The notes beneath the pieces were generated by a model that worked only from the letters and a program-made list of their open reading frames with translations, was not told where the DNA came from and made no database searches. From Heterobasidion occidentale (lineage: Eukaryota > Basidiomycota > Agaricomycetes > Russulales > Bondarzewiaceae): a DNA stretch of 64,000 nt. A program made the position numbers and the translations under genes. Below are positions 22,297 through 35,202 of the stretch, in pieces. The stretch spans positions 3,828,424 through 3,892,423 of the forward strand of contig JBCAQO010000002.1 of assembly GCA_039111635.1 (NCBI GenBank). The letters run 5' to 3'. Numbering within the stretch: the first letter of the stretch is position 1; every line of letters begins with the position of its first letter.

Positions 22297-22733
22297 TCAA
22301 GCAGAAAAGTATGGCCTAATCTCAAGCTTTTCATGATCCCACTTCGCACCCCAATGTCAGTCAGACTAGAGAGTCGGATATGTAACTTTGAACAATTTAC
22401 TCACGATGTTCTCCGTCCAGTAACAGTCAGCCTCGATAAGCTTTCTGACTGCCTCAACGCTTTCATCCTCCACTATCAACATCGAACCGGTCACCTTCCT
22501 CTCTGAGACTGGGTTCGTCGTCGTCTCAGGTGTGACGGTATAGCCGCCGGACTCTGCGATACGTTGAGTGGAATAGAGCAAACTGCAAGGATTGAACACG
22601 CACTAAACCAGCCTTTCGCTGCGAGCGCGTATATACCTTCCAGATGCTTTTGTAGTAAAGATTGACGACGGGGTAGAACGTCCTCCGCGGTGTAATCAGG
22701 GGCCCAGATTATGAACGTCTGTTTGGCTGCCAT
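22297..22733 (-). CDS. YCII-domain protein, 3 exons
   Basis: ATG at 22733; exons 22604-22733, 22405-22553 and 22297-22341. Intron 1 (50 bp) has GTGCGT, a CTCAAC branch and GCAG; intron 2 (63 bp) starts GTGAGT. The spliced product of about 107 residues starts MAAKQTFIIWAPDYTAEDVL, has the HLEGIYALAAKGWFKSGGY helix and strand, SMLIVEDESVEAVRKLIEAD, and ends WDHEKLEIRPYFSA. This is the compact alpha-beta fold of YCII-related proteins (dimeric ferredoxin-like barrel), a family with small-molecule enzyme or stress roles that are mostly uncharacterised in fungi. The length is normal for the family. Confidence 0.85.
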
Positions 22734-23449
22734 CTCTTGAGCAGTGTAAAGGGTGAAAATACTGAGGCAAAGTATCGTGCCCGAGATCAGTAATTATACG
22801 TGGGCAAGGTGATCCGAGGTCAGCGGTCTATGACCGCATCGGACAACGAGACAAGTTCTTGGAGCGCTGGTAATTGATTGTCTGCGATATCACTGTCGTA
22901 GGGAAGATCAAGTCGGTGGATGACAGTGAATAACCTGATTCGGAAGTTCGAGCGTTGATATATGATACCTTGGTTATACTCTCTGGAAATCATGTGCATG
23001 TCTCAAACAGGTCAATTATCACACCACTGCGCATAACCAAGTCAAACCATATCGCTGGCTGTCTAGTCTTGTCTGGATAAATTGTTCAGAATAAGTCAAA
23101 ACAAGAGTCTTCTCAAGTCGACATTTGGCTTTGAATCCAGGCTAAATTATCGTGAGATACGGTATATAATAGCGTTGTAAGAGTAGAATTGACGAGGTCG
23201 CAGATGTAATCAAAGAGGTGACGGGGTTTGTATCAACAGTCCTAAGATTGATATGAAGCATGAATGAGAAGGTCATTGTTAGTCAACGATGAAGGAACGT
23301 GCCTAGCGCTTTCAAGAGGGTTCGTTGTTGCCTTCTATATTGTATATATCCTGGTCTTAAAAATGGGTGACGAACCAGCCTTGCGCATGCCGTCAATAAC
23401 GAGTATAGAGTGGACTTAGTGGATAAATTGACGGAGACGAGATCTATGC
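22734..23449. other. Intergenic, no gene seen
   Basis: About 715 bp upstream of the YCII gene start and downstream of the hypothetical gene at 23450. No coding pattern or repeat was recognised. A TATA-like GGTATATAATAG is at about 23160, too far from either start to assign. Confidence 0.5.
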
Positions 23450-23935
23450 TTATTTCATGGAATCGGAGTGGGGTCGTCTAACTTCCTCCAGGAGCGGAGG
23501 GGGGTCTATGGCATCGCAAAATAGATACTGAGGAATGTCAGAACATTGCTTGAAGTGTGGATGAAATACGCCTCCCACCGGAGCACTATGGGCGTGTGTT
23601 TGAGATGAAGACCCTTCCTCTCGTCCATCCCCGGCAGGATGTTGGATAATGTTCCTCAAATGTCCTTGAGCAGGAGGCATTCTCGTTATCATGAGAGGCG
23701 TTGAGGAATTCGGATTGACCAAGCCACAGTCGTCGCATTCGTCATCGACTTCAAAGTCCAGATCAATAGTATCAAGTTCCGTTCCAAGATTCGGACTGGT
23801 CTGCACTTGAGCACTGGGCGGGGAATGTCTCCATGGGCGAGACTGCAGGATTTCTCTGGTACTGTCAGCGCTGCGCTGCAGGATTTTTTGTAGTTTGGCA
23901 TAGAAAGTACGGGGTAAGGCGTGACCGACAGGCAT
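23450..23935 (-). CDS. Hypothetical protein, 161 aa
   Basis: A single open frame from ATG 23935 (MPVGHALPRTFYAKLQ) to a stop at 23450. The composition is polar with a Ser/Pro-rich centre, an acidic patch (DTIDLDFEVDDECDDC) and no transmembrane segment. I do not recognise a domain. It could be a real small gene or the last exon of a larger one. The nonrandom acidic cluster and length are the only support. Confidence 0.35.
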   Translation of the reverse strand: MPVGHALPRTFYAKLQKILQRSADSTREILQSRPWRHSPPSAQVQTSPNLGTELDTIDLDFEVDDECDDCGLVNPNSSTPLMITRMPPAQGHLRNIIQHPAGDGREEGSSSQTHAHSAPVGGVFHPHFKQCSDIPQYLFCDAIDPPPLLEEVRRPHSDSMK

Positions 23936-24806
23936 GATGAGGAAAGCGGCGCCGCTTTGAGTGTACCTTCACAGGGAGACAAGGTCAGGTAGAGAAATAT
24001 GTGGCATTTCATCCGGAGTAGCGTCAATTTGTGGTTGTTGACAAGGAAAACGCCACTGCAACGGTCACAAGACAACGTACGGGCTAAAATGCAGGAGCAG
24101 ACGACGATGTCATGATCAAATCTAAGGAGGTTAAATCGAAGTGGTGGCTTTATTAAAGCCTAAAGTATGCATGAGCAAAATGTCAGTTTGTTCGCAATTG
24201 AAATTTCGGGATTTACGATATATGTGCCGAGCGCTTAAACTTGAACTAGCCCCTCCGAAAAGTGAGGCCGCTGCATTTTGGATTGTACGCGTACAAAACT
24301 AACATCTCTTTAGATCGAGTTCTACGATTTGCTTATCGTGTCCACAATGAATCATCTGGAACTCGTCGGTCATTGGAAGAGAATATGGACCTGAAGAAGG
24401 GCTTGATGTTGTATTGCGGCAAGAGAAAGCGGATACGTGAGCGACGACATACTTGCGAGGCTTGTCATTGCCTGGGATTACGCCAGAAGATCTGTACTTA
24501 GTCAAAAATGTGGATGCTTGGTTGGCACTACTCACAGAGCGTTTCCGATCATCTCAATGGATTCCACATACCAAAACTGTTGAGCCTAGCGTCATAAGGG
24601 CATCGGAGGAATTCGAATGCACTACCCTCGACAATGTCGACATGCATGCTATAAAAACTCCCCTATATGAAGTCAACGCATAGCAGGATGTGGGAACTTT
24701 CAAGGACATTGTAGACCTCACTCTTTCAATCGGGGAGAACCCACGCAGCCGACTCTCTTCGAAATGAAGAAAAAAGGAGGTCATAGCTGCAAGTTTAACA
24801 CCGTCC
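23936..24806. other. Intergenic, no gene supported
   Basis: Several overlapping short open frames occur on both strands (24262-24683), but none has a recognisable domain or a clear splice partner. I see no repeats. Confidence 0.4.
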
Positions 24807-26265
24807 TTACATAGACCCTCCTCGTTTCGGTCCCTCACTTGGCACGTTCCCGGACCTGCTTTCACTCGTCCCTGTAGCTTCTTCATCATGCTCCCTTCTC
24901 TTTTTCCTTCCCGCGTCAAGCCCCACTTCAACACTTCGTCCAGGTCCTCCATCTGCCGTCACATTCCGCTCGCCCCCGTCCCCCGTCGCCGTCTCGTGCC
25001 AAAATCGCATCGACGAATACACTGCCGGGCGCCTACGCCTGTTGTCGATGTTATCGCACGGTAGATCGGACGTGTCTGTGTTGTTATCCAGAAGATACGT
25101 CTGGTAGCGTATCTGGAGAATGATTAAGCAGTATACCACGCCCTACCATCCCGCCTCGCCGCGTCATCGAAATGGTCGTCAAGAGGCAGACGAAAATCAC
25201 TGACGACTAGAGGCATGAGCAGATCGAGCGCTGCAAATTGCGCATTGGATTCGATCAAGAAAAGGATGAGCGTGGTGAGCACGCCTGCAGTGTAAAGAGC
25301 GCCACTTTCGATGATCGCCATCAGCACAGGGAGTAGCGTGCGCACCCCACCCCATTCCCTGCTTGGTTGATATATGCGCCAGCAGATTGCGCCTAGGGGA
25401 GAAGACATCAGCTATGCCTTTACAGAGGGATCGTGAGGGTCGCTCGCCTGTGCAATAGGCTGTGATTGCAAGTGTCATGCTCGTATACGCCGCAAAACTT
25501 CCTCGTAGTACCGAAAATATAGTCGCACCATCAGGAGCTCGTATCATGCGCGCAACGATGATGCAACCAAATACTTTTTGTTGACTGACATTAAGACTTT
25601 AATTTAAAGGGGATTTGGAGGGTGCGTACCAATATCTCCAATAAATGCGATCAACGGTAAGGCGATGAGCATCGGCCGACGATTTGTTACTATATAGCAG
25701 CGCCAGATCTATACACGCTCATCATCATTGACAACTCTCCTTACTTCTCAGAGGAAGACGAAACGACCCGCTATCATAAAATGGCTCGTGCAGCACTGAT
25801 TTCACGTACGATGATGCTGTCACCCGCTAGAGTTTGAACAAGATACAACAGCGATTTGGCTAAGAATAGGCCGTCGGAAACTTCGCCAAAGTATTCATTA
25901 GCTGCCCCTGAAGGCGAACCAAGAGTAATGAAGGCACGCGCAGCGCGTATGAAGTCGATGACGAGGTGCTATGAGATATGTAGATGAGAACATATGACGA
26001 GGGATCGAAGCGCGATGGGATAGGACTGACGGCGGTCGCGAGAGCAAGCATGAGGAAGGCTGTGGGCATGATGATTTTGCGAGAGTGTGTACCGCCATGG
26101 TGGACGGAGGCGAGGACTATACATGTGATGCAGCACAGGGTAAAGAATATACCTTGACGAAAGAGTGAGAGGCCGCGTGAATGTGGTCAGTGGGAAGGAC
26201 GTACCATAGACGAGGGTCTCCAGAAAAAGCGCAAGAAGCTCTGCCTTGTCAAGCGGTATGCCCAT
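24807..26265 (-). CDS. Seven-helix membrane protein, basidiomycete family, 7 exons
   Basis: ATG at 26265. Exons: 26205-26265, 26031-26152, 25810-25968, 25630-25708, 25448-25573, 25205-25392 and 24807-25142, all in phase, giving 356 residues. The protein starts MGIPLDKAELLALFLETLVYG and has hydrophobic segments including IFFTLCCITCIVLASVHHG, RPMLIALPLIAFIGDIG and SGALYTAGVLTTLILFLI. The motif SNAQFAALDLLMPLVG near the last helix is typical of a large agaricomycete family of polytopic membrane proteins with no assigned function. A hydrophilic tail of about 90 residues follows. Exon 5 ends at a GC donor (GCGAGC), which is rare but accepted in fungi. The gene is divergent from the dynamin gene. 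Confidence 0.82.
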
Positions 26266-27673
26266 GGATGGATTGCGTGGTGTCAGTGAGTCTGTGCAAG
26301 ATTGGGCATCTCGCCCGTGAAATGGTTAAGCGTCGAGGCAAGAAAGGAGAAGAAAGGCTGTCGTCGAGATGATGTGGGCAGTTGGGCAGTGGTGCCAAGA
26401 ATCGTGCTCAGCGCTCAGAAGGCAAGGATGCTAACCGGACTTACATAAGTACGGCCTTCCTCGGCAGAATGATGCTCGCTTCATTGGAAGCCTGTCCAGA
26501 CTCCATGCTGTGGATGGTTGTGGTCGCTGCATTTTGGAAAACATGGCAATTGCTCTTCTTGGCAGCCCTTGCAAAGATCGGGGGTGCATGCTTGTCATTG
26601 TCTCACTGATCTAGATCACAATCTACTGTGCCTTCAACGGACGATCAATTATCGCAAGGCTCAAGCGCGAGGCGCTCGCTGCTTTGACCTCATGCTGTGT
26701 CTGTTCTTAACCGGAAATGACACTGGGTTCTCCTGGGTTCTCTCAAGAGTCTTGAATAGTCCATCACAATTTTTTTTCGCTTCGGTCTGCGCAGCGCATG
26801 CGCAAGACAATTGGAGTTCGTTTGAGGAAGCAGGTACAATCGCAGGAGTCACGAGGATACAGCACTGCGTGCAGCGCTTGGGGTTTTCCGTGAAAATATT
26901 AGGTAACGATTCCTAGAAAAAAAGCTTGAAGTTCATCCCATAATCACGCTTTTGTTGGATGAGTCGTACCAAAACGATGACATTCAGAGTAATGTTTGTC
27001 CTTTCTGACAGTCTTTCCACAGTCTTCTCTGGAAAATCCAAGCTCTGCGCGCAGTGCAGCGTTTGAAGGAAACCCGTCTACGGGTGTTACAAGAGACCAT
27101 TCACCCCCAAACAGGCGCCGACTCTGTCTCACAGGACCATGAGTCCTCTTCTATCCGAAATGATAAGTCGCGCTCATCCAGCTTCCTTCACGCATTCAAT
27201 TGCTCCGACAAGCGTGTCTCGGTTTCAATGTAGTCTGCGCGGCGCTCGCAGCAGCCTGCGCGAGTGCTGCATTTGCCTCTGATTTCACACTCACAAACCT
27301 CGACGGTTCCGCTCAGTCATAGCCAGCCAAGGATCCCTCTAGCTTGTCAAGGCAAGTCCTGCTGCAGATATTGTCCACATGCCTCATCCAAGCTTATCGG
27401 TTATGCCGTACCATATAAACAGTAAGTGCCGAACTCAAACTTGTTTCTGAATTCTGAAATTGATCCGCATCCGGTGCGCAGCTCGCGAGGTATCTGTCGT
27501 TCTGGGAGCTAGGTGAGCCTTTTCTGATCACTGGACAACTGCAATGCCGATGTAGATTGACATCGACGGCGCTTGATTGAATCCTTTTTCAGGCTTCTTA
27601 TCTGCGAATCTAAACGCATTCACATATAAGACCATCATGACATACAGTCAGTAGTCGCCATCCACCACCACCA
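26266..27673. other. Divergent intergenic region (1.4 kb)
   Basis: Lies between the divergent starts of the seven-helix protein gene (26265, minus) and the dynamin gene (27674, plus), so it should hold both promoters. Short open frames occur (26382-26916, 26944-27132), but none has coding features that I can support. Confidence 0.45.
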
Positions 27674-30649
27674 ATGTCCGCAACAAATACGAACGGGGAC
27701 TCGTTCCATAAGAGGCGTATCAGTATCTTCTCTAGAAAGTGAGTTCGACTTTCCTTCAGGTTGATCTTTCGAGCTCACTGTCTGTTTACCATCAGGAACC
27801 AGGTGCCCATATCTCTAGCCGTCTTCATGTGTATCTCTGACAGGCCTCTCTGAAGAAAAAATCGACATCGCCAGACCACGACGCTGGTCAGCAAGGCATG
27901 GCAAATGACTTCAATTCGTTCTCAACAACTCCCTATGCGCAGAAGCGCAAACAACTCATCAATCTCATCAAGAATCTTATGGGACAAGGGTAATCTCATA
28001 AATCACATATTTCGCAGTCAGTTGATCATCTTCTGACAGGGCGAGCCAATTCTTCGATATCCCAAGAATCGCTGTTATAGGCGGTCAATCAGGTATGTCC
28101 CTGACGTTAAACATTATGGCATAAGGCAACTTTACCGAAATCTTTGGCTCAAGCTGGGAAGAGTTCTGTTGTTGAGGCCATCACAGGAGTGAGTCCATCG
28201 GCCTGAAATCTGATCATAACGTCTGACACATGGCTTCCAGATAAGTGTTCCGCGTGATTATGGAACATGTACAAGGTATTTCTTCGATAAATATCCCTCA
28301 TAATCATTGACCTTAGCACCACAACAGATGTCCGATGGAGTGCATGGTGTCGAGCTCTGTCGAATCATGGTCGTGCAAGATCAGCCTGAGATATGAGTAT
28401 AAGCCTAACGAATCGATCGGCGCCAAGACTGTTCCATTCAGTCCAAGACTGACGAACAAGGGCGACGTGGAGATTTGGCTTCGTAGAGCTCAAGCAGCTC
28501 TTCTTTCCCCGCACCATCTTCCAGAGCACTTCCACGACCAGACATTGCCGCAATTACGGGTCTTGCAAAAAGACAGTCAAACGCTCAAGTTCTCCCGGGA
28601 TGTTGTTTATGTAGATATCGAAGATCCTGGTGCAACCGACTTGGCATTCATTGACCTTCCAGGTGGGTTGTATTACGACGGCTTCGTGCTGAGCTTAAGC
28701 GCTCTCTAGGCCTAGTGCAGAATGAAGATCCAGAGATGGTCGGCCTCGTTCAGGACCTGGCTGTTTCAACCATCAAGGTCGAATCCACTATCATTCTTGT
28801 CACTATTCCAGTTACCGGTATGCTACTTCATCCTCTCAACTGTCTTTGTCAGCTTGCTCACGTTCTTGGTAGACGAGATGGAGAATCAATTGGCATCTCG
28901 TTTGGCCAGAGAGGTCGACCCTGAGGGTCGACGAACCATCGGTACGTATGCTGCTCAATCTACGTCGGGAGATTCTTTATCTACTTGTGTATTACCCATA
29001 GGTGTGTTGACCAAGCCCGATAATTTGCGGTCAGGTGACATCGGCGCCCTCGCTCGATGGGTAGATGTCCTTCAAGGGAAAAGCAATAAACTAACTCATG
29101 GGTATTATTGCGTGCGCCTTCCCGATGACGCCGAACGCTCACGGAACATCACTCGAGCTGAAGCTGAAAGTATCGAACGCGAGTTTTTCGAAAAGAGGGA
29201 CCCTTGGAAAGAACTTGCAAACCGCCGGAGGCTCGGCATCCCCCAATTCGTTTCAGAGTTGTCGTCGTTATTCATGAGTCTCATCGAAAAACAGTACGCT
29301 CCTACCGTCTGCTGTTAAATTACTGTGCTTGCCTGATGCATCACACAGACTGCCTGCGTTGAACAAAGCTGTCCGGGAGTATTTGGCCGACTGTGACGCT
29401 CAACTTGCCCAACTGCCGGATCCACCACAGACCGATAATCCTAATGCTGAGGTTCTTCAGAGAGTAATCAATTTTTGCACTGTACTCAAGGCTATGGTCC
29501 ACGGCCATCAAGGTGGATCTAAGGAGCTTATTCACCGCAACCAGGCGAGCTACGGCATTTTCAAAAAGGATATTGAAAAAACAGCTCCCGATTTCTGGCC
29601 GTCCGATACGCCTCACTTGTACGAGATTGTCGCTGATGGCGACTCAGATACGAGCCCTCCTGCGCAGTCGTTGAACCTGTATGACGTGAGAACAGTCATC
29701 CAAAAGTCAGTCGAACCATTCTTCTCAGACCTTTAGCTCCTAAACTTCGCTCGTAAGGCATATCGGCTGGGAGCATCCAGGAATTGTTCCTTTTGAAGCG
29801 CACAAGGAGCTCATTCGATCCTTCGTTCAGCTGTGGTTGGTGCCAACGGAAGATTGCTTCGGCAGGGCATATCAGATCTTGTTCGATATTGTCGACAATC
29901 TCATTGTCGAACACTTTGGGCCTTTTCCACAGCTGGAAAGTTTCGTTCGGTAAGATTTTGACGTTCTAGTGTGCTAAAATGACAGCATGTTGATCACATA
30001 AACCTCTTGCAGGGCTATCGTGATCGAGCGGCATCATGAAGCTCAAGTGTTAGCTCACGAAGCCGTGATGAAACCTCTCAGTGGCGAATCGGAGCCATTC
30101 TGGACGCAGAATGAACACGATGGAGCGACTCGGCAGAAATGGCTGACACACTACAAGCAGGTCAGGAATCATGCACACCTGTATCAGCGTTCTTCTGCCG
30201 TGCCGGTATACGGAGACCCAAGTTCAGCGCAGAGAAGGGCTCTGACCGCCCTGGCAGAGGCTGGCTTTCCGAATCTATGCGCGTATGATCTTCAGCGGCT
30301 GTGTCCTCCAGACGCCTTCGAGCAAGAGCTAAATGTGATGGCAAGTGTTCGTGCATTCTTCGAAGTTGCTTGCAAGGTGTGCTCCTTCTAATAAATTCCC
30401 TGAAAACACGATGCTCATGCCTCTGTGCTATAGAGGTTCACGGACGTAGTGCCGCTCAGGATCGAACATGATCTGAACCAAGCATTTTCCGACGAACTCC
30501 TCAGAGCCATTTTGATCGTCTTGGATCGCTCCAACGTGGAGGGGTTGTTGAGTGAAGATGCGGAATTGGTCAAGTCGAGGACCCTTTTAAAGGGAGAACG
30601 AGAAAGACTCTTAGTGATTCAGCGGGAACTTACTCACTTCACGCTGTGA
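27674..30649 (+). CDS. Dynamin-like GTPase, about 14 exons
   Basis: A large GTPase of the dynamin superfamily. From ATG 27674, exons joined at GT-AG introns give a protein of about 800 residues. The P-loop is IAVIGGQSAGKSSVVEAITG with GQS and AGKSS on adjoining exons. A switch-I Thr follows in DYGTCTRCPMEC. G3 is AFIDLPG and G4 is GVLTKPDNLR. The middle/stalk region includes ELSSLFMSLIEKQ and GIVPFEAHKELIRSFV. The last exon (30435-30649) encodes a GTPase effector-like domain (LNQAFSDELLRAILIVLDRS). No PH domain or transmembrane segment is seen, so it resembles fungal Mx/Vps1-like relatives rather than mitofusins. The start requires a 7-nt exon at 27796-27802 to keep frame. Expansions of this family are common in agaricomycetes; a specific role cannot be given. 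Confidence 0.88.
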
Positions 30650-32854
30650 AATCTCACGTATACTCCCGGAACTTGTGGCTATGTCATTTCTTGTAGTGAT
30701 CGTCTTTTGTTGCATTATTGTGTTACTGTATTCTATGCGCGTCGAATTCGTTATCTCGAGCAGTGGCAATCCGTACTCATAGGTTTTTGGTTCAAAGAAA
30801 AGACATTGGATTTTGACGACAGTTGCGCCGCACGAGGAAGCTAACTGTATGGTAACTAGACACATGAGTGACACATGTTGGAAGCATACTAGTCTACGCC
30901 AGCCGAGACGGTCGAGATCTGCAGGATGCTCCACGCGCAGCATGCGGTGGCGTGATAAGCTAAACAGCGGACGAGTAAAAGGAACGGATCAGGAGCGACG
31001 AAAGATGAGATAGAAGGCTGCCCTGGTCTCGAATCGCCCAGCTGCCTCGCGCGAGTGGGGGAACGTGTTCTGATGGATTGTTGCTAAGTGGGAGCAAACA
31101 GGCGCCTCTGGAATGAATAAACGCACTTTACTGGCAAGATCGACAGTGTCTGAAGGTGTCTGATCATCGAGGCTGTAAGCGCGAGGCGATGCAGATCTTG
31201 ACAATCAAGCTCGAAGTCGCATCCGTCGGTATCCGGGGCTTCATGAGCAGACCGGTGCAAAACCCGAGTGTGGCAGTGGTCTTCTCGACAGATCTCTCTC
31301 GCCAGGATCTAAGTAAGTAAGCTTGACGGTACCCCTATCACCCAATTGGCGATAACTGGGTCTGCCAGGCGAGACGTTGCTTTTGTCTTTGGCTCCTCAA
31401 TCGAGAGGCGGGTCTGAACCTGTGTGAACCTGGAAAGGTTTCCATAAGTTTCCAGTGGCTTCCGGCGAGCATTGTTGCCATCACGCGAGACTTGACTACT
31501 GTAGCGATCAAGATTGACCGGCACCGTCGAGGCAGCTTCTGCAAATGCAGTACCGGCTGACGAATCGGCGCTGGATCGAAGACAAGTCTGTCAAGCGCCT
31601 CGAACGCATTTGAATGGTATGCTAGAGGGCGTTGAGCGGATGCCGTGCGTGTCAAGGCGTCCCGAGAAATCGTTTCTAGAAACCTCAGTCCTCTCAGCGC
31701 TCAGAGCACAAGCACTCTGTTGGGCGTGGAGAACGTACGTGCTGGTGATCAGCGGACGGTGCAACGCAGGCTGCCAGGAAAGATATGGGCAACTGAGGTG
31801 ACTAGCAGATCGATCGCGGGCTTCACATGAACAAAGATGCCGGAGGGAACCTCGGTTTGGGAGCTTAGAGTCCTCGGCTGAAGAGCGAGAGGGGTACCAA
31901 AGTGGTACTAAGATGATGCCCGTAGCTATTCCTCGGGGACCTGGTAAGAGCGCGCCGAGCTCAGTTTGATACTGCACAGACACCAGAAAAAAAACGACGG
32001 ATAAACAGATGGGTAGGAAGCGGTAGGGCCTGGTCGCCGAGGCACGGTGGAGGGGTGTACGAGAGAGTTTGCGACGTCGACGAGGACGAAGTTTCCGTGG
32101 ACACGGAGATCAGTGATGAGACGGAAGCGGATGGCGGGCCGCGAAAAGAGCGGAGACCCCGAGGGGAACTCGGGCCAGGCACGTGTGCTTTGTAGGTGAT
32201 CGGAGTTGTACGGGGATTGAAAGTCCGCCGGGATAACAGCGGCGGGAGGATAACCGAGACGGTCTGGTGCTGCCCACGACACATTCCCTCTCTTTCTCTC
32301 TTCTCTCTCCTCGTCCCCCATCTGTCTATGGTCCTCTGAGCGAAAGAGCCCTCCCCCTCTTTCTCCTCTACTCCGAACATCCTCGCCGTGCTAAGGATAA
32401 CGCCTGGAGTGCGTCCCTCTCCGCTCCTTGTTCTCCCCATTCCCGCTTATCTTACCTTGTTCACCCCTCCCCCACAGATCCTCGCGACCCTGCCGGCTTC
32501 TCTCTTTCCGCCCACTCAAAGGACCTGCAGTACGCTTGAGCCTAGCTCGCGACTGCTCAGATCGTCTTCTCCTTCTTCCCGCCTCATCCCGCCCGCTTGA
32601 GCTCTGCTCGCGATTCTTATCCCCGCAATCTCAGGCCTCCTTTGCTTCTTCCTCCATCCCTCAACAGCCCCGGTTTCCGCTGAGCAATCGCGTTTCTGGC
32701 CTGTCTTCCTTCCTCCCGATCCCCTCAAAATATCTTGCATCACCCTCGCACCGTCCAAGTTTCTGTCCACGCTTAGACCCGCTGCTCCCGCTCAATCCTA
32801 CAGCTGTACTTCCTACAATCTCGCCTCCGACGTCCCTTTCAGCTCCACGACCAA
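30650..32854. other. Intergenic and bHLH 5' region
   Basis: 2.2 kb with no supported gene. 32270-32850 is strongly C/T-rich on the plus strand (runs such as CTCTCTTTCTCTCTTCTCTC), which is typical of fungal promoters and 5' UTRs and fits the bHLH gene that starts at 32855. The open frames on both strands here reflect this skew. Confidence 0.5.
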
Positions 32855-34374
32855 ATGGCTCTCTCTATTCCCATTCCTTCGTCCCCGTCTGCCGGCAACT
32901 CGCCCTCATCTGCCGATAGTCCTAATGTCCCCCAGACACCCTTGTCCCCCACGAACCCCGTCCATACCCTGACCCTTCCTTCTGCCGCAGATCAATCCTC
33001 TGCCCAGCTCGGTCAAACCACTTTGAACTCCGCCAGCGCCCAGGCAAAGAGGAAGCCTTCCAGGAGAGCCAATACTGCCGAGAGGCGTGCGACACACAAC
33101 GCCGTCGAACGTCAGAGGAGAGAGACCCTGAACAGCAGATTCTTGGTACGTCGTTCCTTCCCTGAAGCGTTACATCGACCTAACCTCCTCGACCACCGTA
33201 GGATCTCGCTGCTCTCCTTCCTAACCTCTCTCAGATTCGCCGCCCTTCAAAGTCCGCGATTGTCAACTCTTCCATCGCGCACATCCACTCCTCTCGCCGT
33301 CACCGCCTTCTCGCTTCCCGCGAGCTTCGACTTCTCAAGCTCGAGACCGACGCCCTCCGTCGCGAGCTCAACGAATGGCGAGACCGTACCAATCTCCCTC
33401 GTGTTGAGGAGCCCGTCCGCAGCGATGGCTTCGCCCTTGTTCTCAGCGGCGAGGTCGAGGTCCTTACCGCCATCCCTGGTGTCGACGACCAAGACGATGA
33501 TGGGAACGGTGACGGTTACGGCGACGACGATGACCTCCCCATCGGCGCTGTCAACCCCGGTTCTTTTGGAGTTTCTGTTCACGATGAGGCCGACGATTTG
33601 AGAAATTCCATTGCGCCCACGTATGTCAAGAATCAACCCAATCCATTTGCCCATAACGTTCCCTCTCAGTCCGGGGGATCTCATCTTGCACACATTCTTC
33701 CGCGGCCGTCCGGACACGGCGGGCCCATGATCGCCCAAAGCATGTCCGGTGTTTCGTTCGAAAATCCTGCGATGGCCTCACTTTTCGAATCTCATCCCCA
33801 GATTTCTGCACAACAGTTCCACATGCAGCAATTTAATCTGGCTCAGTCCGACGAAAAGGTGTCCGCGTGGAACAACCAACTGTTCGCGGCACAGCAGTTG
33901 CAGCAGCAGCAACAGCAGTTCGGTGGAAACCACTTGTTCACACCGCCTCCCAGCTCCCACGGTCCTTCGTCTGCGGGTTCCAACTTTGGGAACGGAGCGT
34001 ATTTCGCCAGCATGAGACAGCAACAACAAATGCATCTGTTCGGCAGTCCTGTCGACAACGAGGATGCGTCGTCTGTTGGGTCTGCACACATGGGCAGGAG
34101 AGAGAGGAGTGGTAGCATGGGAGCCGGGAGTGGCTTTGATTCGCCTTCGCACTCCCGTCACGTCACTTCACCTTCAGGAAGCTATGATATGCCGAGTCTC
34201 TTATCGAACGGTGGCGGCCAGGGCGCCGACGGCTATCCCAAGAGGATCAACACTGGTGCTATTCCCACTTGGGCTCGGGACGAGATGGGTCCTATGGCCA
34301 CATCTCCCATCTCGATCACTGGCGGCAGCGGCGGCGGCGGCAATGGCAATGGATTCGCCATGATGATGATGTGA
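32855..34374 (+). CDS. bHLH transcription factor, 2 exons
   Basis: ATG at 32855; exon 1 ends at 33145; intron 33146-33201 (56 bp, GTACGT...GTAG); exon 2 runs to TGA at 34374, about 487 residues. The basic region and helix 1 (THNAVERQRRETLNSRFL, about residues 80-97) carry the His, Glu and Arg positions of E-box binders; the Arg suggests a CACGTG preference. Helix 2 follows directly after the intron (DLAALLPNLSQIRRPSKSAI), then a leucine-rich coiled stretch (LLASRELRLLKLETDALRRE). The N-terminus is Ser/Pro-rich, a Gly/Asp-rich linker follows, and the C-terminal half is Gln-, Ser- and Gly-rich, typical of activation or disordered regions. It should act in the nucleus as a dimer. Targets cannot be told from sequence. 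Confidence 0.9.
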
Positions 34375-35202
34375 ATGACCAGTATAGCCTGTTCGATATC
34401 GATTTTTACCGTTCCCTCTATCGGACTGCTGATGTTTTCCCTGTGTCGCTATCATCCCGGACCATGTATCCTCCTCCCCTGCCGCTTTGCTTCTTTTTTT
34501 TATGATGGCCTTCTTAACCGTGTATCGTGCACATGGCCTCGCTGCTTGCCTGCGCGGTTCATGTGCTCTGCTGTCTGCATAACTGGTCTCGGTGGCTTTA
34601 CTTGTATTACGCAGCGTCATCCTGATCTCGGTGGCGCTTCGGCCTCCGTGCCTTTCTGCCCTTTAGCGTCCTCGACGGTCCTTCTATTGATATACCATTC
34701 CCCTCTACCACTGGTTGTTTTTGCTACACGCGCGCCTAGGCCGCTTCTCTCTCTTTTACATACACTCATTTATTCTTTATAGTGCTCACTCGAGTGACGC
34801 GCCTTGCTGGTGAAGTGGTGGATGTTGTGCGTTTGTAGCTCGTGTACAGGATGTACCGTTGCCCCCCCCCCTGCTTGATACTCAACTAACCTATTATATG
34901 ACGTGGTGGCTTGTAGTTTGATGCTAATTCTGGCGGCGTGATATTGCGCAACTTGGGACCGCTATACGAATATCTTGCAGACACATGCTCTGGTTAATTT
35001 CGATCTTTGGGAAGCAAGCTCTCGACGTGGACATGAGGAATATCAGCAGATTTGTGGTGGGCGTGCTTTGTTACAAGGCCCAGAATTCTGCTGACCGGCG
35101 TGCGCGCATAGTGAAGGCTTTACATCCATCAAGAGGACCATAGATCACAAGCTCGTTTGCCGCTGTCACGCCATATTGATAAGCACGAAAGGATCTAAAG
35201 AC
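34375..35202. other. 3' region of bHLH gene, no gene seen
   Basis: T/C-rich sequence after the bHLH stop with a C homopolymer at about 34861-34871. No coding pattern was recognised. It ends with the 8-bp target duplication CTAAAGAC at 35195-35202. Confidence 0.5.

Noticed and set aside
24262..24683. Overlapping plus-strand frames of 76-79 codons
   Set aside because: No recognisable domain, no consistent splice sites and an equally long frame on the other strand.
31926..32440. Minus-strand frames of 131-159 codons upstream of the bHLH gene
   Set aside because: Composition follows the pyrimidine-rich promoter strand; no domain and mutually overlapping frames.
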